A DNA stretch of 64,000 nucleotides from Chondrinema litorale (lineage in GTDB: Bacteria; Bacteroidota; Bacteroidia; Cytophagales; Flammeovirgaceae). Location of the stretch: positions 107,696 to 171,695 of the forward strand of contig NZ_CP111056.1 in assembly GCF_026250525.1 (NCBI RefSeq), read 5' to 3'. Both the position numbers and the translations under genes were made by a program. The notes under the pieces were generated by a model that saw only the letters and a program-made list of their open reading frames with translations, was not told where the DNA came from and made no database searches. Shown piece after piece: positions 54,555 through 63,591 of the stretch. Each line of letters starts with the position of its first letter. The first letter of the stretch is position 1.

Positions 54555-57551
54555 TTACAGAATCTCTTTTCTTCGCTTTAGCAAGATAATGGTAAGCATT
54601 ACTATAAGACAAAAAGCAATTCCATATATCCATTTTTTATCTATTGAATTTTGATGTATTGGTGTATCATCTCCTTGTAAAATGAATGAAGACCAAAAGT
54701 ATGGATGTTGCTGAATTGGAACAGAACTTTCTAAATAGTCAATTTTAGCTTTTTGAAGTGCTTTCGCTTTATCCATTCCTTCTTTCAGGTTTTTTGAATA
54801 CAACTCGACAATTTCAGCCGTAACTTTATCATTAACTTTCCACAAACTCATGGTAATTTCTTTGCATCCGGCATATTTAAATGCTCTGCCAAGACTCATA
54901 ATTCCTTCTCCTTTTGCTAGGTAGCCTATCCCCGTTTCGCAGCCACTCAATATCGCTAATTGAGCATCTAAATCCATATTATACAACTCATAAGCATACA
55001 ATATGCTTGAATCAGGAGAGCTATTATTTTCTTGTGTAAATACAAGTCCTGAAAGTGCTGGCTGTTGGTCGTTTGCAAATGCATGCATCGATAAATGTAA
55101 AATGCTTGCTTTATCAGCCGAGTTTTGAAATGCTTTTTTGGTAGCTGCTTTTCCTAAAAATATCTTGCTGTTAAATAATGCTGATACATTTTCAATTTCT
55201 GGCTGATTATTCAACAAAACACTAAATCCATTTCTTGTAATAGCAGGTTGATTATTTACAGAAGCCAACAAATCTGTTTCATATTCTGGCGCAAAACCCA
55301 AATAGTCCCATTCTTTTGTATTTGCAGTCTGATTACTATCTAGATATTTTAAAGTAGCTGAAAATGCATAAGATATCGGATACTTCTTTAACAAATATGG
55401 AAAATTCTTAAAGTTGTTCTTGTTAGCCTCAGTCGGTAAAGAAGTTAATAGAATCTCAAAAGGTAAATAGCCTAAAATTCCATCTGCCACAATGCAAACA
55501 CTTTCAATATCTGCCTCATTGTAATTTGACAAAACTGGGCTTAATAAGTCATTATATAATTGGTGGCAGTTTTTTGCATAAAACTCATACTCTTGATCTG
55601 TCTTATCAAGATTATACTGAGTTAGTTTTTCTATAGTATTTTGTATTCTGTTCTGAAGAATATCAGAATTTTCCATCCTTTCGAAAACAACTTTGCTTTG
55701 GTGAATCCCAAAAAAATAAAGGTGCTTGTCTCCGTAAAAATATTCAATTAATAAGTCCCCATCATTCAATTGTTGTTTGATCACGTTCTCTAAATCAACC
55801 ACATTTAAACCATATTTTAACTGGTAATAATCTGGAAACTGTTGTTCAATACTAGATATTAAATATTTAAACTTTTCTTCCCATAATAGTAATCTTGTAG
55901 ATAGCTCATCCTCTAATTCTTTACCCTGATTTTTAATTCGATCAATCTCTTTTTTTAAGTATGCGATCTTTCCTTTATAAGTATTTTCCAACTCTATTAA
56001 ACTATCGGGCACACCAACAAATTTCTTAGCATTACTATCATTAACTGCTTCTAATAAATTTAAACTTTTGCTTTTTTCGGCATAGTAGAAAGCTTTCTTT
56101 AAAGCATTTTGATCCTTTGGTTTAATTTGATGTAAAAGGAACGAAGCTGATAAGGCACTTTCATAAATTGAGTGCGACTTTGAAGAAAGATATTGCTTAT
56201 AATCGATAGAAGTATTTTTAAATCTCATACTATCAATATGCGTTACTGCGAGATCAAAAAACTGCTGTGATGCTGCCAATACGTCTATGTTTTCAGTTTG
56301 GTAGAATTGGTTTAATAGTGATTTCGCTTTTATAGTAAGCAATTCTAAAAATTCTTTATCTGCTACTACATTGTTAATACTTGGGAGTTTATAAAAGTCT
56401 TTTTCTTGGCTTAGTTCAGGTTGCCTAGTAAGAATTGCTGTAGATTTTTGAAAAAAAATCATGGCATCTTGCCATTGGTGTTGAGCGCTATGTACTTCTC
56501 CAATTTTAGTATAGAGCGCAGCAATTTCTGGATGGTTTGGATTATAATTATCAAGAGTGATTTTTAAACTCTGATCATAAAATTTTAATGATTCTTCATA
56601 CTGATTTCGGTCTTGATAAACTTCTCCCAAGCTAGTTAGCGTTTTTCTATTATTTACATCTTGGGGTTCATAAAGCTTTAATGCTTTTTCTAGATAATAA
56701 ATAGCACTATCTGATTTAAAAGTTAATTGATAGGTTTTAGCTAGATTGCTATAAATAGACCTTTTAAGATTTCTTTTTCTTTTTAAGGAGACATTTTCTA
56801 GTAAAACATCTGCTTCTAAGTAACTTTCAAAAGCCTGATTGATGTAATTGTTATTGATTGAAGTACGATTAGCTTCTGCAATAAGTGACCTACCAGATAA
56901 GGTTTTTATAAATGCCAATTGATAGTTATAGTCTTCTATTGACTTTGGATTATTTTCTGGTTTTGAAATCCAGTTTCTAGCTAAATCATTGTAAGTAATA
57001 GATTTTAAATAGTTTTCTTGAGCGTAATATCCACTACTAATATTAGAATAAGCATCAAACATCAACAAGGAATCTGTAACTGCTTTTCCATCAAACGATT
57101 TTACCAAAGCTAGAAACGCATCCACAGATTTAGACGCATTTCCTAAATGGTAGTAATACATACCTTTAGCATATAAAAAATTTGCTAACATAATTCCATC
57201 AGCATCGATCTCTTTCATATCCATTTTACTCATTTCTGCTTCGCCAAAACTGATATAGTATTGAAGTGTATCAATCTCTGTATGTGCTTCTGCAACCCAG
57301 ACTAATTCTAGAATGGTATTGAGGTATTCTTCGTTATACTGCTTTGCTTTCGCCTTTGCTGCCAACTGGCTTAAAAGTATTCTTGCACTATCAAAATCGG
57401 AATAATAATACTTGTCAAGAATCTCATTTCTTTCATCAACTATGCGTGTTTTTTCAGATTCATCTTGACTGTATAAAAGAGACGAACTAGTGAGTAAAAG
57501 GATAATAAGTAAATATTTTGAGTAGGTTTTGATAAAAGTTGTTGGATTCAT
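54555..57551 (-). CDS. TPR-CHAT caspase-like protein
   Basis: 998 residues. Signal peptide or anchor at ~10-28, then about ten TPR-like repeats (for example YEESLKFYDQSLKITLDNYN), a coiled linker, and a C-terminal CHAT protease domain with catalytic H823 (HLSMHAFAND) and C871 (ILSGCETGIG). A membrane helix (about 974-991) and a positive tail (KRRKEIL) end the protein. CHAT domains are caspase/gingipain-like cysteine proteases, as in TPR-CHAT of Craspase. Here it is membrane-bound and probably faces the periplasm. The substrate is unknown. Confidence 0.88.
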   Translation of the reverse strand: MNPTTFIKTYSKYLLIILLLTSSSLLYSQDESEKTRIVDERNEILDKYYYSDFDSARILLSQLAAKAKAKQYNEEYLNTILELVWVAEAHTEIDTLQYYISFGEAEMSKMDMKEIDADGIMLANFLYAKGMYYYHLGNASKSVDAFLALVKSFDGKAVTDSLLMFDAYSNISSGYYAQENYLKSITYNDLARNWISKPENNPKSIEDYNYQLAFIKTLSGRSLIAEANRTSINNNYINQAFESYLEADVLLENVSLKRKRNLKRSIYSNLAKTYQLTFKSDSAIYYLEKALKLYEPQDVNNRKTLTSLGEVYQDRNQYEESLKFYDQSLKITLDNYNPNHPEIAALYTKIGEVHSAQHQWQDAMIFFQKSTAILTRQPELSQEKDFYKLPSINNVVADKEFLELLTIKAKSLLNQFYQTENIDVLAASQQFFDLAVTHIDSMRFKNTSIDYKQYLSSKSHSIYESALSASFLLHQIKPKDQNALKKAFYYAEKSKSLNLLEAVNDSNAKKFVGVPDSLIELENTYKGKIAYLKKEIDRIKNQGKELEDELSTRLLLWEEKFKYLISSIEQQFPDYYQLKYGLNVVDLENVIKQQLNDGDLLIEYFYGDKHLYFFGIHQSKVVFERMENSDILQNRIQNTIEKLTQYNLDKTDQEYEFYAKNCHQLYNDLLSPVLSNYNEADIESVCIVADGILGYLPFEILLTSLPTEANKNNFKNFPYLLKKYPISYAFSATLKYLDSNQTANTKEWDYLGFAPEYETDLLASVNNQPAITRNGFSVLLNNQPEIENVSALFNSKIFLGKAATKKAFQNSADKASILHLSMHAFANDQQPALSGLVFTQENNSSPDSSILYAYELYNMDLDAQLAILSGCETGIGYLAKGEGIMSLGRAFKYAGCKEITMSLWKVNDKVTAEIVELYSKNLKEGMDKAKALQKAKIDYLESSVPIQQHPYFWSSFILQGDDTPIHQNSIDKKWIYGIAFCLIVMLTIILLKRRKEIL

Positions 57552-57633
57552 TCAGGTTCCTCGTTTATGCACATACAATTTAAGTGCATATATTGAAATT
57601 ATCAATTAAAACAGAAATATGAATAACAAACAA

Positions 57634-57665
57634 ACTCCTTTCATACGTATTTGCAAAAAAGGAGT
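57634..57665 (-). terminator. hairpin between lipoprotein and CHAT genes
   Basis: ACTCCTTT (57634-57641) pairs with AAAGGAGT (57658-57665). On the minus strand a T-rich tail follows. It would partly separate the lipoprotein transcript from the CHAT gene. Confidence 0.5.
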
Positions 57666-57691
57666 CTAGATATTAGTGGATATGTACTTTG

Positions 57692-58273
57692 TTATTCTTC
57701 TTTAAATACACCTTGCCCAAACCTGTATTCAACTGTGTGTAAAACTTCATTATTCTCTGCATCTAACAATAATGTATTTACCTTTAATGTTAGGTTTTGA
57801 TCATAAAGATCTTCATTCACTACGCCAAGAGAAATATTAGCTTTTAAATTATCACTATCATACTCTACTGAACCGCCATATTGAGGATCAGACGTGGCAT
57901 AAATTTCCTCGGTTCCTTCAACAACAACTTCCGCATAAAATATATCAATGTCTAAACCCACAATGCCTATTTTCAACTCTCCTACCAGTAAATTACCTAG
58001 GTCACAACTTTTAGGATCTTGGTCTGGACAAATTTTCCCTCTAGAAAAAGCTGTAACAGAAGCTAGATTGTTACATGTTACATCACAATCTTCCGAATCG
58101 GTATTACATTCAGAAGTAAGTCCACTTCGACAAGCAGTTCCGCATATTAACTGATCACAAATATCTAATTGACGTGTATCGTCGTCATTTTTTTCTTCAA
58201 AAAGTTCACAAGAAAATAATACTGATAAAAAAGAGAAAATAAAGATGTTAAGAAATAGCTTAAAAAGATTCAT
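57692..58273 (-). CDS. cysteine-rich lipoprotein of unknown function
   Basis: 193 residues. Lipobox LFSC (cysteine about 22). A segment with ten cysteines follows (CDQLICGTACRSG; CNTDSEDCDVTC; ICPDQDPKSCD), probably paired as disulphides outside the cytoplasm. The C-terminal ~100 residues look like a beta sandwich (LKANISLGVVNEDLYDQNLT). It precedes the CHAT gene on the same strand. Family not recognised. Confidence 0.65.
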   Translation of the reverse strand: MNLFKLFLNIFIFSFLSVLFSCELFEEKNDDDTRQLDICDQLICGTACRSGLTSECNTDSEDCDVTCNNLASVTAFSRGKICPDQDPKSCDLGNLLVGELKIGIVGLDIDIFYAEVVVEGTEEIYATSDPQYGGSVEYDSDNLKANISLGVVNEDLYDQNLTLKVNTLLLDAENNEVLHTVEYRFGQGVFKEE

Positions 58274-58551
58274 AGGGAAAAAATTAGTTGAGATTCACCT
58301 TTGTCCTACGCAACCTTTTTAACTATGATAGATTATATTAATAGCTATTAACAAAATAGGGGCATGCACATTGGGTCTTGAGTTGATTAGTCTTACCTAT
58401 ACAGTTGCTTCTAACTTTACATTTGAAAAGCTTAATTATTAATAACAATAACTATAACTATCAAAATAAATCAATAACTCAACTACCCTTTTCTCACTAA
58501 AAGCAATTGGGTTAGATTTTATTCATTAATAGACTTGTTCTGGTGTGAAAA
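58274..58551. other. intergenic region, no gene seen
   Basis: 280 AT-rich bases between the lipoprotein start and the IS5 scrap. No hairpin or coding frame stands out. Confidence 0.4.
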
Positions 58552-58929
58552 TCAATAAGTTACTAAAAAGTTCCATAGTCCTGCACATAATCCAATGACC
58601 TTATTGTAAAAAGACATTTTCCTACATCGTAATCTATCAGATAGGAATCTATACCGTTTTAATCCTGCAATGGAATTCTCAACTATGACACGGAATTGAC
58701 TTTTTTCACTATTGGCAGTTTGTTGTTGTTCCGTTAAAGTTTTGTTTCGTTTTTTCTTATATGGGATACTCAACTTCTTAAATCCATAATCTTTATCTAA
58801 ACCTAGGTATCCAAAATCAACATGCACTTCATGTTCACCGAACCAAAGTCCTCTTCCCGCATCAAATTCATTACGTAAGATACTTAAGTCATAATATCTG
58901 CCATGATAAGCATAACTAGGTATTTTATC
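58552..58929 (-). pseudogene. IS5-family transposase, 3' fragment
   Basis: The frame runs from about 58929 (YAYHGRYYDLSILRNEFD) through VDFGYLGLDKDYGFKKL to the C-terminus (FRVIVENSIAGLKRYRFLSD, then LWNFLVTY). This is the second half of a DDE_Tnp_4-type transposase, including the glutamate region. The N-terminal half is missing. Confidence 0.75.
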
Positions 58930-58964
58930 TTTATCTCTTTAGTGCTCATGAGCATATTTTTTAT

Positions 58965-59178
58965 GGTATGTCGGCGGAAAAAGTATGATTTCATTGCAGG
59001 GAACTGTGAGTTTTTCCCCGTTGGGAGCAGGGTGGCTTGGTCGATATACAAGTGTTTGAATGTAAGCAAGAATTCCTATTATTCCTGGAGACGTAGAAAA
59101 CTTGCCAAGGGAAATATAGAGAGTAAAAAAGACGTGCTCAAAAAACATATAAAAGAGATATATGTATCCCTCCCATAA
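58965..59178 (+). pseudogene. IS3 orfB, N-terminal fragment
   Basis: The residues KKYDFIAGNCEFFPVGSR and YKCLNVSKNSYYSWRRRKLA are the start of IS3 orfB. The frame ends after KEIYVSLP, where the IS66 region begins. It faces the IS5 fragment head to head. Confidence 0.65.
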
Positions 59179-59230
59179 ACCAGCCTATTACATTAGATGG
59201 TAATTGCTTTACTTAGCTGAAAAAGTAATT

Positions 59231-59536
59231 ATGTACACTTCCAAAGAAATGTTTCCAGTAGTTGAAGACTGGTTGTCTAGCGGATTGAATCAAAAAGCAT
59301 ATAGTCTACAACATAATTTACCACTTCATATCTTACCCTACTGGGTGTCTCGTTACAGAAAGCTAAGGTCTGAATCAGCTCCAAAAGAAAAATCAACAAA
59401 GTTTATTGCTGTAAACTATGAAAAGCCAATGCTTCAAGGCGTAGAAATAGAATTCCCCAATGGCATCATCCTCCGTTTTTCTCAAGCTGTATCACCTACT
59501 TATTTACACCAAGTATTGAAGCTATGTTCGGATTAA
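59231..59536 (+). CDS. tnpA: IS66 accessory protein TnpA
   Basis: 101 residues from the ATG at 59231 (MYTSKEMFPVVEDWL); the nine codons upstream are not conserved in type. It has the short N-terminal helix-turn-helix and the C-terminal phrase VEIEFPNGIILRFSQ typical of IS66 orf1. It overlaps tnpB by 13 bases. Confidence 0.8.
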   Translation: MYTSKEMFPVVEDWLSSGLNQKAYSLQHNLPLHILPYWVSRYRKLRSESAPKEKSTKFIAVNYEKPMLQGVEIEFPNGIILRFSQAVSPTYLHQVLKLCSD

Positions 59537-59874
59537 ATTCCCAACAACGTTTCTTTCTGTGTGATCAACCGGCGGATATGCGCAAGGGCTTCGATGGATT
59601 GAGTGGTTTGGTAGAAAACTATATGGGACAAAAAATCTATTCTGGAGATGCCTTTATATTCTTGGGAAAACGGCTTGATCGACTGAAGATTCTAGTTTGG
59701 GAACCCAGTGGTTTTATTCTCTATTATAAACGGCTTGAGTCCGGTACGTTTAAATTACTAACAGGTAAATCCTCTTCTATTTACCTGAGTTATAGTGAAT
59801 TTTCTTTGCTACTTGATGGCTTGGAAGTGTCAGTTACAAGACGCAGAAAACGCTATGAAAAACCACTTGAATAG
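59524..59874 (+). CDS. tnpB: IS66 accessory protein TnpB
   Basis: 116 residues with the IS66 Orf2 hallmark: FLCDQPADMRKGFDGLSGLV, then RLKILVWEPSGFILYYKRLE. Intact and of normal length. It overlaps tnpA, indicating coupled translation. Confidence 0.92.
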   Translation: MFGLNSQQRFFLCDQPADMRKGFDGLSGLVENYMGQKIYSGDAFIFLGKRLDRLKILVWEPSGFILYYKRLESGTFKLLTGKSSSIYLSYSEFSLLLDGLEVSVTRRRKRYEKPLE

Positions 59875-59921
59875 TTGCTGAAATCATTGTCTAACTGACT
59901 GTTGAGTAGTATTTTAGAGTT

Positions 59922-61462
59922 ATGACAGGAACAGGAGATACTACTTTATTAGAGCAAAATGCTGCATTGATAGAAGAGAAAAAACAACTCTTGGAGCAGG
60001 TTGAATCACTTAAAGCTGAGCTATCAGAATTGAAGCGATTGATATATGGTAGTAAACGAGAAAGGTTCATTCCTAGTGATACCAATAGCAAGCAACTCAC
60101 TTTACCTTTAGATGAAGATATTCCAGCTGAAACACCTGCTAAAGTAAAACAAACCATTAGCTATCAAAGGGCTACTATTGGCGAAAAGCAGCCACAAGGC
60201 TCATCTCGTCAAGTGTTACCAGCACATCTACCTCGCAAAGAGGTAGTATTGGAGCCTGAAGTGGATACCACTCACATGCGTAAGATCGGAGAAGAAATTA
60301 CTGAGGAGTTAGACATGACACCAGCTAAGTTGTTTGTTCGTCGCTACATCAGACCTCGTTATGTGAGTAAAGAAGAAGAATTTTATGTAGCCAACCTACC
60401 AGCCAGACCAATTGAAATCGTTCCACGACGGAGGTATCCCAGGACCTGGATTATTAGCCCATATTCTGGTGGATAAATTTTGCCATCACTTGCAGTGCGC
60501 CATCTACCTTTTTACAGACAACAAAAAAGGTTTAACCAGTTAGGGATAAAGATTGCTCCTAGTACTTTAGGTAACTGGTTAAAGCCAGCTTGCCAGTTAC
60601 TAGACCCTTTATATGAGGCATTGAGGTTTGAGGTATTGAATAATAATTACCTGCAAGTTGATGAAAGCCCAATTAAGGTGTTAGATGATACCAAAAAAGG
60701 AAAGACTCATCGTGGTTACTATTGGACTTATTATTCTCCAGAGCAACAGGTTGTTTTGTTTGATTACCAAAAAGGCAGATCTAGAGAAGGCCCTGTCAAT
60801 ATGCTACAAGGTTATGAAGGCTATATCCAAACAGATGGATACAAAGTTTATGATCAGCTCCTTGAAGAAGAAGGGATGAACATCATCCTTGTTGGATGTA
60901 TGGCACACGTACGCAGATACTTTGAAAAAGCTTTGGATAACGATGAATCCAGAGCCAAACATGCCTTGCTATTATTCCAGCAATTGTATGCTATTGAACG
61001 TGAGGCAAGAGACAACGAGCTAGATGCCTTGCAACGATATGAACTTAGGCAAGAAAAATCTCGTCCAATCATGGATTTGTTGGGGCAATGGATTGTAGCT
61101 GAGTATCCTAAAGTATTGCCGAAATCTAGCATAGGTAAAGCCATGCATTACTTGGCAGAGAGATACAATAAACTGTATGTATATCTTAATGATGGCAGGT
61201 TAGAAATAGATTGCGCGGCAACCGTAACAACCTGATTGAAAATAATATTCGACCAGTGGCTATTGGCAGAAAGAACTATTTGTTTGCTGGATCACATGAA
61301 GCAGCACAAAGAGCAGCTATGATGTACAGCATATTAGGCAGTTGTAAATTACACCAAATCAATCCATACGAATATCTGCAAGATATATTTGAAAGACTTC
61401 CAGAGCATCCAATCAACAAAATAAATGAGTTGCTACCACAAAACTGGAAATCCACGAGCTAA
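59922..61462 (+). pseudogene. tnpC: IS66 transposase TnpC, two frameshifts
   Basis: The first part, 59922-60476, has the N-terminal coiled region and zinc-finger-like linker, then loses frame near 60440 (FVPRRR-type end). The second part, 60480-61235, carries the DDE core (LQVDESPIKVLDDTKKGKTH; VGCMAHVRRYFEKAL). A 14-base insertion near 61214 (GCGCGGCAACCG within it) shifts the frame before NNLIENNIRPVAIGRKNYLF, which continues to 61462. Inactive. Confidence 0.85.
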
Positions 61463-61536
61463 TAAATCCTCTTATTTTTAGCATGTGCTACTTGATGGGG
61501 TGGATACATTTATAATGAGTATTTTCTTCATCTACT

Positions 61537-61860
61537 TTAGAAAAATTTTTTGATTTTTGATTCAAATTGTGTTCCTGATAAATTTTCTAATTTGAAGAAT
61601 TTATAGAAGATAAAACAAGCAGGAAGGGTTAAAAAGAAGCTGCAAATTACAAAAGTGGCAATGCTACAAAACATAGCTAAGCTTTGTGAGCCAAGTTCAC
61701 CGATATAATTTTCTGTGATGAAAAAAAGATAGGTAGCTTCTGAATACTCGTAAAAGCGAACGGTGGTTTCGTAGATGAGCCAAGCAGGATAAAAGTATTT
61801 TCTAATAGGTTCCCACCATTTTCCCCAAATTGATTTTAGTTGTGTATATCGTTCTTCCAT
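61537..61860 (-). CDS. small membrane protein of unknown function
   Basis: 107 residues with two or three hydrophobic segments (AWLIYETTVRFYEY; LAMFCSIATFVICSFFLTLP) and a lysine-rich C-terminus. No family recognised. It lies 56 bases downstream of the Crp-family regulator on the same strand, possibly one transcript. Confidence 0.5.
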   Translation of the reverse strand: MEERYTQLKSIWGKWWEPIRKYFYPAWLIYETTVRFYEYSEATYLFFITENYIGELGSQSLAMFCSIATFVICSFFLTLPACFIFYKFFKLENLSGTQFESKIKKFF

Positions 61861-61916
61861 TTGTAATTGTTTATTACAAAGGTCAAACTAATGGAAGTGG
61901 TATCATTTGATATAAA

Positions 61917-62498
61917 TCAAATTCGGTTTTTAGGGTTTCTTATTCTACTCAAAGTTTCAAGCGTAATGCCCAAATAAGAAGCAATATGAGTGAGCGGAAT
62001 TCTGTTTGTTATGTCAGGATAAATGGTTAATAGGTGCTTGTATCGTTCCTCCGCTTTGTTGAACTGAATGGTATATAGTCTTTCGCACAAACCTAGCATA
62101 GTTTCGGTCACCACTTTGCTTATAAAGCGTTCAAAATCGTGATATTTATTAGTGAGCGTATCAACAGTATCTTTTGAAAACTCTATAGCTGTTGAATCTT
62201 CAATAAACTCAACATAATGAGGACTTGGTTCTTTGCTGAAAAAACTCACTATTGAAGCCATAATCTGATTTTCAAAAGTAAACCAGTCAGAAATGTCCTT
62301 TCCATCTTTTAGATAATAGGCTCTAGAGCAACCTTGTACAATTAGATATCCTTTTTTAGAAAATTGTCCTTCACGAACTACAATTTCACCTTTTTTAAAA
62401 GTACTAATTTTTGAATTGGCAATTAATTCCCGCTGGCATTCATTGGATATTGGTGAATAAGTTTCTCCAATTTCATTTAAGATTTTCTCAATATTCAT
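61917..62498 (-). CDS. Crp/Fnr family transcriptional regulator
   Basis: 193 residues. Cyclic-nucleotide-type beta barrel at about 25-120 (KKGEIVVREGQFSKKGYLIV), long helix, then a C-terminal winged helix whose recognition part is LTHIASYLGITLETLSRIRN. The ligand pocket lacks the classical cAMP-binding RE...R pattern as far as I can judge. This is the common short Bacteroidota type that replies to redox or stress signals. Confidence 0.88.
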   Translation of the reverse strand: MNIEKILNEIGETYSPISNECQRELIANSKISTFKKGEIVVREGQFSKKGYLIVQGCSRAYYLKDGKDISDWFTFENQIMASIVSFFSKEPSPHYVEFIEDSTAIEFSKDTVDTLTNKYHDFERFISKVVTETMLGLCERLYTIQFNKAEERYKHLLTIYPDITNRIPLTHIASYLGITLETLSRIRNPKNRI

Positions 62499-62539
62499 TT
62501 TTTATTGACTACAATTCTTTGGGTTTAGTTTCAATGATT

Positions 62540-62600
62540 GCCAACGTTCTGGCTATGTGCAGTATTCCGAAGAGCATTGCGTATAGGCCTTGTTGAACGA
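62540..62600. other. imperfect palindrome resembling an attC-like site
   Basis: GCCAACGTTC and CTATGTGCAGT on the left partly pair with ATTGCGTATAG and GTTGAAC (62592-62598) on the right around a short loop. GTTGAAC fits the GTTRRRY core. It lies between the Crp gene and a tyrosine recombinase. No integron integrase was seen, so this is weak. Confidence 0.3.
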
Positions 62601-62763
62601 ATCCTCCCTATGGTCGGAAGCTATCCTTCTTCCGTTAAAACTAATAGATTTTATTAGCTTAAGCTAAACTTTAAATCTATTTGATCATGTTCAAAAAAAA
62701 ACTGCTACTCTGGCCGAGCAAGCCTCTGCTCAAGTCAAGGGATTTAGTAACCTTCAAAACAAG

Positions 62764-63591
62764 TTGACGCAAAGCTTTTCTATCAATGGTAAAGCTCCGA
62801 GCACACTGAACAACTACCTCCGGTGCTTGGCACATCTGGCCTTGCATTACAAGCAAAGCCCTGAAACGCTCTCGGTAGAGAACATAGAAGACTACCTCTA
62901 TTTCTGCCAGAAACAGCATCTTACACCTTCTGAAAGTTTCTTTAAACACACTATTTTTGGTCTACGAGCAGCTTATAAAGTAATGGGCATGGAAGCCAAG
63001 CGTGTGGTCTTGCCACAAATCAAACGCGACCAAAAACTGCCCACAGTGCTCAGTCAACAGGAAGTAAAGCGCCTGCTAAAAGCACCCAAATACCTCAAGC
63101 ACCGATTGATCTTGGGTATCCTATACGGTTGCGGATTACGCAGCTATGAGCTCTGTGACCTTAAGTTGAGTGATATCGACTTTGATCGTAGGACTGTTTT
63201 CATTGCCAAGAAAAAAGGGAAAGTAGACCGCTATGTGCCATTGAGCGTACACCTGGTCCGGGGGCTAAAAAAGTACATCGAAACAGAAAACCCATACCTC
63301 TATTTATTCAACAGCCAAGTCACTAAAGACGGTAATCCTCGTGGGCTTACCACCAACGGCATACGATGGATAATCAAAGAGAACAGGAGTAAAATAGGCT
63401 GTAACAAAAAGGTGACCGCCCACATGTTGCGCCACAGTTTCGCTACACACCTGCTAGAATACGGGATCGATCTTGTTAGCCTGAAAGAGCTGTTAGGCCA
63501 TGCCCACATAGAGATGACCTTGACCTATTTGCATGTGGCCAATCTGCCCAGTAAAGCCAAGTTCAGCCCTCTCGATAAGCTTTACGCCTAA
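62764..63591 (+). CDS. tyrosine recombinase associated with the IS91-type element
   Basis: 275 residues from a TTG start. Core-binding domain at about 5-95, catalytic domain after it: arginine in GCGLRSYELCDLKLSD, H-x-x-R in HMLRHSFATHLLEYG, LLGHAHIEMTLTYLH with the tyrosine. The homologous-looking reading extends upstream (QASAQVKGFSNLQNK) to 62689 but lacks an ATG. An ATG in another frame at 62687 precedes a run of nine A, so one lost base there may have removed the true start. Its stop overlaps the IS91 transposase start. Confidence 0.85.
   Translation: MTQSFSINGKAPSTLNNYLRCLAHLALHYKQSPETLSVENIEDYLYFCQKQHLTPSESFFKHTIFGLRAAYKVMGMEAKRVVLPQIKRDQKLPTVLSQQEVKRLLKAPKYLKHRLILGILYGCGLRSYELCDLKLSDIDFDRRTVFIAKKKGKVDRYVPLSVHLVRGLKKYIETENPYLYLFNSQVTKDGNPRGLTTNGIRWIIKENRSKIGCNKKVTAHMLRHSFATHLLEYGIDLVSLKELLGHAHIEMTLTYLHVANLPSKAKFSPLDKLYA

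Larger units (their letters stand above)
59200..61470 (+). mobile_element. IS66-family element, damaged
   Basis: Contains tnpA, tnpB and a broken tnpC in the usual order. Terminal repeats were not identified, so the limits are approximate. Confidence 0.8.

Noticed and set aside
54555..57551. TPR-CHAT as part of a type III-E CRISPR (Craspase) system
   Set aside because: No gRAMP/Cas7-11 gene, no repeats nearby, and this protein has a signal sequence and membrane helix, unlike the cytoplasmic Craspase subunit.
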